Shown piece by piece: positions 1-5,464 of a stretch of DNA of 6,682 nucleotides. Origin of the DNA: an uncultured bacterium (GTDB lineage: Bacteria > Actinomycetota > Actinomycetes > S36-B12); the NCBI GenBank assembly GCA_903896585.1, contig CAITYI010000324.1, positions 1 to 6,682 on the forward strand, given 5' to 3'. The translations under genes and the position numbers were made by a program. Position 1 is the stretch's first letter. Every line of letters begins with the position of its first letter. The notes under the pieces are model-generated. The model had not been told where the DNA came from, did no database searches, and saw only the letters and a program-made list of their open reading frames with translations.

Positions 1-836
1 ATCAGTGGTGACTCTGGGTAGTCGGTCAAGCCACTGGCTTCTTCGGGTGCGCTCCAGTCGCTGGCGGGGAAGTTAACCCGAGCGAGTGGAACCTGAGCCA
101 AGAAGTTCTGTGGCTCGTAGAAGTATCCGAGGGCCGGAGTCTTGTTTTCGGTTGCCTGGGTGAAGAGCTCGATCAGAGCGGCTTCGGAACCGGTGGAAAC
201 AACCTGGTAGTTCAGGCTGTATGCATCGATGATCTTCTCACCAATGGTGGTGTATCCGGGGGGACCTTCATACCAAGCGCCCTTGTCGCCGGTTTCCGGT
301 GTCTGGAACAGCTCTGCGTATTCGTTGAGCTTGGTGCCATCGGTGATATCTGGGTATTCATCGGCCATCCACTGAGGAACGTACATACCGATCAAACCAA
401 TATTGCCATTAGGTCCAACTTCTTGGATTGCTCCACGGTCTACCCACTCTTTCCAGCGGCCGCCGCCCCAGTCTTCAACGATTACGTCGATGGAACCGGC
501 TTCCATGGCGTCGTAGGTGACGCCGGCTTCCTCAAGCTGAGTCTGTTCCACGGTGCAGCCAAGTGCGTTCTTGGCAACTTCGGCAACAACCTGTGCTGAG
601 GCGGTGTAGCCAACCCAGCCATGCATGGCAATGGCGACATCGCCACATGCAACGGTCTCAACGGCTTCTTCGGTAGCTGCTTCGGTAGCTGCTTCGGTAG
701 CTGCTTCGGTAGCTGCTTCGGTAGCTGCAGTCTCACTTGCGGCGTCGTTGACGCTGTCGCCGCAACCTGCGAGCACAAGACCGGCTACTGCCAACAGTGG
801 CAGCGCGGCCATGCGCTTGGTGAGGTTTCTCCTCAT
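1..836 (-). CDS. proX: Glycine betaine/choline-type ABC transporter substrate-binding lipoprotein, ProX/OpuAC family (3' end cut by window edge)
   Basis: This is the extracytoplasmic ligand-binding subunit of the adjacent proVW importer, expected to bind a quaternary amine such as glycine betaine or choline. Reading minus from the ATG at 836-834 gives 278 residues with no stop before the edge; the family usually runs to about 310-330, so the last few dozen residues are missing. Seen: a signal peptide with basic start MRRNLTKR, a hydrophobic core, and a lipobox LAGC with the lipidated Cys at residue 25. An Ala/Thr/Glu linker (about 32-60) follows, including five AATE repeats, and then the OpuAC-like domain from about residue 63. 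Recognisable blocks are GWVGYTASAQ (73-82), EDWGGGRW (121-128), GPPGYTTIG (191-199), STGSEAALI (214-222) and GYFYEPQNF (237-245). Cys64 and Cys94 could form a disulfide. The start is supported by a ribosome binding site at 841-849. It lies 43 bases after proW, last of the visible genes. The family call is firm; the exact ligand is inferred from betAB. Confidence 0.93.
   Translation of the reverse strand, partial: MRRNLTKRMAALPLLAVAGLVLAGCGDSVNDAASETAATEAATEAATEAATEAATEEAVETVACGDVAIAMHGWVGYTASAQVVAEVAKNALGCTVEQTQLEEAGVTYDAMEAGSIDVIVEDWGGGRWKEWVDRGAIQEVGPNGNIGLIGMYVPQWMADEYPDITDGTKLNEYAELFQTPETGDKGAWYEGPPGYTTIGEKIIDAYSLNYQVVSTGSEAALIELFTQATENKTPALGYFYEPQNFLAQVPLARVNFPASDWSAPEEASGLTDYPESPL
669..728 (-). 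repeat. Five perfect tandem copies of a 12-bp unit coding for (Ala-Ala-Thr-Glu)5
   Basis: On the plus strand the unit ttcggtagctgc occurs five times in a row without a mismatch. It lies inside proX and encodes residues 37-56, between the lipidated Cys25 and the folded ligand-binding domain. Because 12 is a multiple of three, gain or loss of copies would change linker length without a frameshift. The translated stretch is low complexity and probably disordered, acting as a tether from membrane to binding domain. The perfect DNA identity suggests recent expansion by slippage; this is an inference. Confidence 0.97.
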
Positions 837-840
837 TCGG

Positions 841-849
841 TTTCCCCTT
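841..849 (-). promoter_or_regulatory. Ribosome binding site of proX
   Basis: Read on the minus strand this is AAGGGGAAA, a purine-rich Shine-Dalgarno-like site whose GGGG core ends about 7 bases before the ATG at 836-834. It supports that start over the later in-frame ATG at codon 9, which would remove the basic part of the signal peptide. Confidence 0.7.
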
Positions 850-858
850 CTTTCCGTG

Positions 859-875
859 CCACCCAACCTGGGTAG
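859..875 (-). other. Short hairpin in the proW-proX gap
   Basis: The minus strand reads CUACCCA-GGU-UGGGUGG as RNA: a 7-bp stem with one G-U pair and a 3-base loop. It starts 4 bases after the proW stop codon (882-880) and ends 9 bases before the proX ribosome binding site. No run of U follows, so it does not look like an intrinsic terminator. Hairpins at this place in transporter operons can protect or separate the binding-protein mRNA; that role here is only inferred, and a stem this short could be chance. Confidence 0.45.
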
Positions 876-879
876 ACGT

Positions 880-2835
880 CTAACTCCGTTTCGCACTCGA
901 ATGTGCGATCCGGTCCATAACAATTCCAAGGAGAACAATAGCCAAACCTGCGGCTAGGCCCTTTCCTTGGAGCTCGGGTTTGGAAGCTCCTTGCAGAACC
1001 AAGTAGCCGAGGCCACCTGCTCCAACAAGCGCGCCGATGATAACGACGGCCAGTACAAAGATTAAACCTTGATTCGCCCCCAAAAGTAGGGATTTCTTGG
1101 AGGCGGGAAGTTGCACTTTTGTAACAACTTGGGTCGTGCTTGACCCAGATGCGATCGCTGCCTCGACCATTTCCTTGGGAACCCCACGCACACCATCGGC
1201 AACAATGCGCACCACCACGGGTGCTGCATAAAACACCCCACAGACAATCGCAGCGAATCGGGTGGGGCCGAATAGTGCCAACACCGGGACCAGGTACACG
1301 AATGCGGGCAGGGTTTGCCCGGCGTCGAGGAACGGTTTGAGGACTCGTTCCACTTTCTCGCTGCGCCCGGCGGCAACTCCGAGAGCCACGCCAATCACCA
1401 TGACAATCACGGTTGCCATGAGGACCTGGGTGAGGGTGATCATGGTGTCATTCCACAAGCCAATCCAGACAATAAGGAGAAGCAGCACTGCCGACAAAAG
1501 CGCGACACCGCGCCCACCAATAATGGCGGCAATCACCGAAATCATGATGACCGTCAAATACCACGGGGAATCAGCCAATAAGTATTCAATGGGGTTAAGA
1601 ATGTAGACGGTGAATGTTTCATTGAATGTGGTGGTGAAGAAATAGAAGGTGGAGGTGAACCACTCGGTAAACGAATCTGCTCCACCACCAATTGCTTCGT
1701 TGAAATTCAGGGCGTCTGGGAAGACTGCGGCCCACAATTGCTGGCGGGACAGCAAGATTGCCACGATTGTGGCAATGCCAGCGACAATCAGACCGATTCG
1801 CCGGCGCAGAAGAGGCTGACCGGTGAGTGGAATTTGATTACTCTTAACGACCGCGGCCGTGGTTGCCCGGTCCAGCATGATTGCGAGCAGCACCACGGCA
1901 AGACCGGCGGTAACGCCATCGCCAATACTTCGAATCGATAAAGCGCGCACAATCGGTTCGCCCAAACCGGGAGCACCAATTAATGCTGCAATGACCACGA
2001 ATGAAAGTGCGGCGAGTGTGGTCTGGTTAACGCCCAAAATAATTGTTCGTTTAGCCATGGGTAGTTGTACTTTGGTGAGTTTTTGCCAACGGGTTGAACC
2101 CATTGACTCTGCTGCTTCGATCGGGCCATTGTGCAAACTGCGAATTGCATGGGCGGTGATTCGAATACCAATGGGAATGCTGTAAATCATGGTCGCGATG
2201 GTTGCCGCGGCAACACCAATAAGAAAGACCAAGGCAAGGGGAGCCAGGTACACCAGTGTTGGCGTGATCTGAGCTAAATCAAGAATGGGTCTCACCGCGG
2301 TCATCACTTTGTCGTTGAGTCCGGCCCAGATGCCAATGGGCAGTGCAATGGCAAGCGATAAAATAACTGCGCCCAGCGTGAGGGCAAGGGTGTCCATTGA
2401 ATAGGTCCACATGCCAAGAATCCCGCACCCAAGGATCAGCACCATGGACAAAAGTGAAGTGCGCCAATTTGAGGTGGCGAACACAATGAAACCGATCAGA
2501 GCCAAAACCCCGAACCAGCCAATAAGTGGGATCACCGCGCCGGAGGCCGGCTCGGAAATGGTCAGGCGAATGACCTCAATAAAACTTTCAATTCCCTGTC
2601 GGAATGGATTGAACACGTATACGAATACGGGGTTTTCAGCTCTTGCCGCTCGGATGTTCGCGGCCATGTCTCCAAGGAATGCGGTGGTGGGAGTGTCTTC
2701 GGCATTAGGAAGATCCAGGGTGTGCACACCCCTGAAGATTCGACCAAGGACGAACCATGCAATCAGGAGTCCAACAATCAGGACCCATTTTCGTCGAAAA
2801 AATTCGGGTACGTGTTCATCGACCCACGCTTTCAT
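880..2835 (-). CDS. proW: Glycine betaine/choline ABC transporter permease, ProW/OpuAB-like, with two fused permease domains
   Basis: This is the membrane channel subunit of the importer. At 651 residues it is about twice a typical OpuAB-type permease, and it contains two full permease units in tandem. Each unit has a leading membrane segment (about 17-34 and 345-362), a long loop, several hydrophobic segments, and an EAA loop that docks the ATPase. The first EAA block starts EAAESMGSTRW (240-250) and continues with TKVQLP; the second starts EAAIASGSS (558-566) and also continues with TKVQLP. Each is followed by LGVNQT or LGANQG and then a GAPGLG or GAGGLG motif. Other paired segments are TPTLVYLAPL (191-200) and LPAFVYLVPV (509-518). 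The halves are clearly paralogous but diverged. The ATG overlaps the proV stop (ATGA), and AAGGAA at 2849-2844 is its likely ribosome binding site, so translation is probably coupled. One polypeptide could supply both transmembrane halves for a ProV dimer. Family assignment is firm; substrate is inferred from context. Confidence 0.95.
   Translation of the reverse strand: MKAWVDEHVPEFFRRKWVLIVGLLIAWFVLGRIFRGVHTLDLPNAEDTPTTAFLGDMAANIRAARAENPVFVYVFNPFRQGIESFIEVIRLTISEPASGAVIPLIGWFGVLALIGFIVFATSNWRTSLLSMVLILGCGILGMWTYSMDTLALTLGAVILSLAIALPIGIWAGLNDKVMTAVRPILDLAQITPTLVYLAPLALVFLIGVAAATIATMIYSIPIGIRITAHAIRSLHNGPIEAAESMGSTRWQKLTKVQLPMAKRTIILGVNQTTLAALSFVVIAALIGAPGLGEPIVRALSIRSIGDGVTAGLAVVLLAIMLDRATTAAVVKSNQIPLTGQPLLRRRIGLIVAGIATIVAILLSRQQLWAAVFPDALNFNEAIGGGADSFTEWFTSTFYFFTTTFNETFTVYILNPIEYLLADSPWYLTVIMISVIAAIIGGRGVALLSAVLLLLIVWIGLWNDTMITLTQVLMATVIVMVIGVALGVAAGRSEKVERVLKPFLDAGQTLPAFVYLVPVLALFGPTRFAAIVCGVFYAAPVVVRIVADGVRGVPKEMVEAAIASGSSTTQVVTKVQLPASKKSLLLGANQGLIFVLAVVIIGALVGAGGLGYLVLQGASKPELQGKGLAAGLAIVLLGIVMDRIAHSSAKRS
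2832..2835 (-). other. ATGA overlap of the proV stop and proW start
   Basis: The minus-strand bases ATGA contain both the proW start (ATG, 2835-2833) and the proV stop (TGA, 2834-2832). Such 4-base overlaps are typical of translational coupling and fit equimolar production of ATPase and permease. A Shine-Dalgarno-like AAGGAA at 2849-2844, 8 bases before the ATG, allows independent initiation as well. Confidence 0.9.
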
Positions 2836-3917
2836 GCGGTGAGTTCCTTATTAATATCTTCAGCAAAGACGGTAGTGAGTTCCTCGCGCCCGACAACTCC
2901 AATAACTTGGCCGTTTTTGACCACGTTAATTGGATCGGGGTCACTCATGATTCGATGCATGACCGAGCGAACAATGACATCGGACTCAATGGCTTGTGTT
3001 GTGCTGACTGAGCGATCGCCAAGCGGGCGAGCAATGTCCTGGACGCACAGGACATGTGACTTGGGAATGTCGTTGGTGAAGTCGGCAACGTAATCGTCTG
3101 CGGGGTTCAGTACCAACTCCGTGGGTGTGCCGATCTGCACCATGGCTCCGTCACGCATAATCGCAATCCGATCACCAATGCGCATTGCTTCGGCAAGATC
3201 GTGAGTAATGAACACCATGGTGGTGTTGAGGTCGTGATGGAGTCGGACAATTTCATTTTGCATGTCCCGCCGAATAAGTGGGTCAAGTGCGCTAAAGGGT
3301 TCATCGAGGAACATCACCTCGGGGTTCACGGCAAGTGCTCGGGCAAGTCCTACCCGTTGCTGCATGCCACCGGAGAGTTGCTCCGGGTAGTGATTCGCAT
3401 ACCCGGTGAGACCAACAAGTTCAATTACTTCATTGGCACGTGCGTGGCGTTTATCTTTCTTTACGCCATTGACCTCGAGTGAGTAGGCGATGTTGTCAAT
3501 GATCGACCGGTGGGGGAGCAGCCCAAAGTGCTGAAAGACCATGGAGAATTTTGTTCGGCGTAATTGACGTAATCTGGAAGCGGAAGCCCCAAGAATGTCT
3601 TCGCCTTCAATCAGGACCTGACCCGTTGTTGGTTCGATCAAACGAGTGAGGCAGCGAACGAGAGTTGACTTGCCCGAACCGGATAGACCCATAACAACAA
3701 AGACTTCGCCATCTGCGACATCGAATGAAATATCACGCACGGCGGCGACACAGCCGGTTTCCTTCAGTAGTTCAGGTCGACTCAAATCAGCAAAGGGAGT
3801 GCCAACGATCGCATTGGGGGTCGGCCCAAAAATTTTCCACAGATTGCGGACCGAAATGGCCGGTTCTTTTCCGCCAGCACCGCTGTCTGTGGACGCGTTT
3901 TCTGTTGTGGTCGTCAT
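2832..3917 (-). CDS. proV: Glycine betaine/choline ABC transporter ATP-binding protein, ProV/OpuAA-like
   Basis: This cytoplasmic ATPase energises uptake through ProW. Numbering is from the ATG at 3917 (361 residues). Motifs seen: the ProV-type N-terminal extension with KIFGPTP near residue 28; Walker A GLSGSGKST (77-85); Q-loop Gln129 in VFQHFGLLPH; signature LSGGMQQR (181-188); Walker B VMFLDE (201-206); D-loop SALD (209-212); H-loop His239 in THDLAEA. All catalytic motifs are intact. After the ATPase domain (to about 282) some 80 residues remain, with a stretch resembling a single CBS domain (QVIGVVGREELT near 337-348); E. coli ProV, at about 400 residues, carries two CBS domains. A GTG two codons upstream (3923) is in frame but joins directly onto the ribosome binding site AAAAGGAG (3930-3923), so it cannot be the normal start; the ATG at 3917 has a 5-base spacer. 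It begins 11 bases after the betB stop and overlaps proW by 4. Confidence 0.95.
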   Translation of the reverse strand: MTTTTENASTDSGAGGKEPAISVRNLWKIFGPTPNAIVGTPFADLSRPELLKETGCVAAVRDISFDVADGEVFVVMGLSGSGKSTLVRCLTRLIEPTTGQVLIEGEDILGASASRLRQLRRTKFSMVFQHFGLLPHRSIIDNIAYSLEVNGVKKDKRHARANEVIELVGLTGYANHYPEQLSGGMQQRVGLARALAVNPEVMFLDEPFSALDPLIRRDMQNEIVRLHHDLNTTMVFITHDLAEAMRIGDRIAIMRDGAMVQIGTPTELVLNPADDYVADFTNDIPKSHVLCVQDIARPLGDRSVSTTQAIESDVIVRSVMHRIMSDPDPINVVKNGQVIGVVGREELTTVFAEDINKELTA

Positions 3918-3922
3918 GGGCA

Positions 3923-3930
3923 CTCCTTTT
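3923..3930 (-). promoter_or_regulatory. Strong ribosome binding site deciding the proV start
   Basis: The minus strand reads AAAAGGAG, beginning inside the betB TAA stop (3931-3929) and ending 5 bases before the ATG at 3917. Its last G is the first base of the upstream in-frame GTG at 3923, which is therefore too close to be used. The short gap suggests that ribosomes finishing betB can reinitiate on proV. Confidence 0.85.
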
Positions 3931-5392
3931 ATGTGGCTGAACTAAACCAACCTGATGGTGCCGGGTTGGTGTTCTGGTACACGTGCTTGGCTTCGAGATA
4001 TTCGAGGAGTCCATTGGGGCCGAGTTCGCGACCAATGCCGGACTGCTTAAACCCACCCCATTCGGCTTGTGGCACATAAGGGTGGAAGTCGTTGATCCAC
4101 ACCGTTCCGTGGCGAAGGGCATTCGCAACGCGCTGAGATTTGCCGGCATCCTGTGTCCACACTGCACCGGCAAGCCCGTAGTAGGTGTCATTTGCTAGGG
4201 CGACGGCTTGTTCCTCGGTGGTGAAAGTTTCAATGGTGAGTACGGGCCCGAATGATTCCTCTTGGACACAGCGCATGGTGGTGTCGCAGTTACCCAAGAT
4301 GGTCGGCGGATAAAAGTATCCGGGTCCATTGACTGGTTGACCGCCGCACAACAGCGTGGCGCCTTCTGCTATTCCAGCGGTGACGAATGCATGCACTTTT
4401 TCCCGGTGCTGCGCACTAATCAGGGCGCCGGTCTCGGCATTGTCATCGAATGGGCCGCCAAGTCGAATCTGCTTGGCTCGGGCAACGAGTTGTTCCACAA
4501 AAGAGTCGTGAATTGACTTATCAATGATCAACCGTGAACCTGCCGAACATACTTGACCTGAATGCAAGAAGATCGCGGTGAGCGCATTGTCCAGTGCGGC
4601 CTCAATGTTGGCATCAGCGAACACCACATTGGGGTTTTTACCGCCCAGTTCGAGTGCCACCTTTTTAATTGTTGCGGCTGCGCTCGCCATCACGCGCTTA
4701 CCGGTTTCCAATCCGCCGGTGAAAGACACCATGTCCACATCAGGGCTGGCGGTGAGAGTGTCGCCAATTGCTGAGCCGGCGCCAAGAATCAGGTTCCCGA
4801 CACCCGGGGGCAGACCAGCATCCACCAGAGCCTGCATGAGCAGGATGGAAGTATTGGGGGTGAGTTCACTGGGCTTGAGAATAAATGTGCAGCCGGCAGC
4901 AATGGCGGGAGCCACTTTCCAGGTTGCCTGGAGCAGTGGGTAATTCCATGGGGTAATCAATACGGCAACACCGACGGGTTCATATTGCACCCGGGATTCG
5001 ATTTTCGGATCTCCGGTGTCTACCTTGCGACCTGAAAATGTGGGTCCCAACTGCGCGAAATACCGCACGCATCTAATGGAGTCGGTGATGTCATAGCGCG
5101 CTTCGACCAGTCTTTTGCCGGTATCCAGGGATTCGGCCCGAGCGAACTCCTCGAGCCGATCTTCCATTAAGGCGGCAGTTCGTTCCAAAATTTGACCGCG
5201 TTCAATCACCGAAGTGGATTTCCACCAGTTACCGTCGAAAGCGGCCCGGGCGGCCGCAATCGCGCGAAGGGCATCGGCGGGGGCGGCTTCGGCAACGGTT
5301 GCCACCAATGTTTGGTCGGCGGGGCATTGGATTTCGCGTGCTGCCCCACCGGTGGCACCAACCCAAGTGCCGTTGATGTGCAGTTCGCTCAC
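3929..5392 (-). CDS. betB: Betaine aldehyde dehydrogenase
   Basis: This NAD(P)-dependent cytosolic enzyme oxidises betaine aldehyde to glycine betaine, the second step after BetA. From the GTG at 5392 it has 487 residues, close to the roughly 490 of E. coli BetB, and opens SELHINGTWVGA as the family does. Seen: TPWNYP with Asn150, which holds the thioester oxygen; ILKPSELTP with Lys173 and Glu176 for the cofactor; SFTGG at 223-227; general base Glu248 in ALELGGKNP; nucleophile Cys282 in GQVCSAG; Glu379 in EESFGPVL, which binds the nicotinamide ribose. The C-terminal block WINDFHPYVPQAEWGG and KQSGIGRELG is typical of betaine aldehyde dehydrogenases rather than general aldehyde dehydrogenases. 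An in-frame GTG at 5437 would add 15 residues unlike the family start and lies inside the repeat at 5415-5446, so it is disfavoured, though not excluded. It lies between betA and proV on the same strand. Confidence 0.95.
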   Translation of the reverse strand: MSELHINGTWVGATGGAAREIQCPADQTLVATVAEAAPADALRAIAAARAAFDGNWWKSTSVIERGQILERTAALMEDRLEEFARAESLDTGKRLVEARYDITDSIRCVRYFAQLGPTFSGRKVDTGDPKIESRVQYEPVGVAVLITPWNYPLLQATWKVAPAIAAGCTFILKPSELTPNTSILLMQALVDAGLPPGVGNLILGAGSAIGDTLTASPDVDMVSFTGGLETGKRVMASAAATIKKVALELGGKNPNVVFADANIEAALDNALTAIFLHSGQVCSAGSRLIIDKSIHDSFVEQLVARAKQIRLGGPFDDNAETGALISAQHREKVHAFVTAGIAEGATLLCGGQPVNGPGYFYPPTILGNCDTTMRCVQEESFGPVLTIETFTTEEQAVALANDTYYGLAGAVWTQDAGKSQRVANALRHGTVWINDFHPYVPQAEWGGFKQSGIGRELGPNGLLEYLEAKHVYQNTNPAPSGWFSSAT

Positions 5393-5402
5393 GACTTTCT
5401 CA

Positions 5403-5410
5403 CTTCCTTC
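5403..5410 (-). promoter_or_regulatory. Probable ribosome binding site of betB
   Basis: The minus strand reads GAAGGAAG, about 10 bases before the GTG at 5392-5390. The spacing is slightly long, but this is the best site in the gap and it supports the shorter betB start. Confidence 0.55.
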
Positions 5411-5414
5411 AATT

Positions 5415-5446
5415 TTTCCACGTGGTGCGTTTCCCACGTGGTGCGC
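5415..5446 (-). repeat. Two tandem 16-bp repeats, each with a CCACGTGG palindrome, in the betA-betB spacer
   Basis: Plus-strand copies at 5415-5430 and 5431-5446 match at 14 of 16 positions, with a perfect shared core ccacgtggtgcg. Each contains the 8-bp palindrome CCACGTGG (5418-5425 and 5434-5441), centred 16 bases apart, about one and a half helical turns. They sit in the spacer between the betA stop and the preferred betB start. A dimeric regulator could bind such paired palindromes, or they could act in the mRNA; neither is shown. No promoter was confidently recognised beside them, although the sequence around the betA stop is AT-rich. Confidence 0.6.
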
Positions 5447-5464
5447 TCGATCCCCCGCTAATTA

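Noticed and set aside
859..875. Intrinsic terminator after proW
   Set aside because: The stem is short and no U-tract follows; proX continues in the same direction right after it.
482..957. Overlapping open frames on both strands with QLPK, CFGS or VAAS repeats
   Set aside because: They are other-frame readings of the 12-bp repeat and neighbouring proX sequence. The lipoprotein frame has a signal peptide, lipobox, ribosome binding site and family motifs.
2201..2214. Perfect 14-bp palindrome gttgccgcggcaac
   Set aside because: It lies inside proW and encodes an Ala-rich membrane stretch; GC-rich Ala and Val codons easily produce such palindromes, and nothing around it suggests a site.
1262..2842. 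Several plus-strand open frames of 60-143 codons opposite proW
   Set aside because: They are antisense shadows of a strongly supported permease gene and show no recognisable protein features.
5390..5421. Possible 10-codon leader peptide (GTG start, VEKLKEVRKS) ending on the betB start
   Set aside because: It has no ribosome binding site and no runs of regulatory codons; the overlap with the betB GTG is probably chance.
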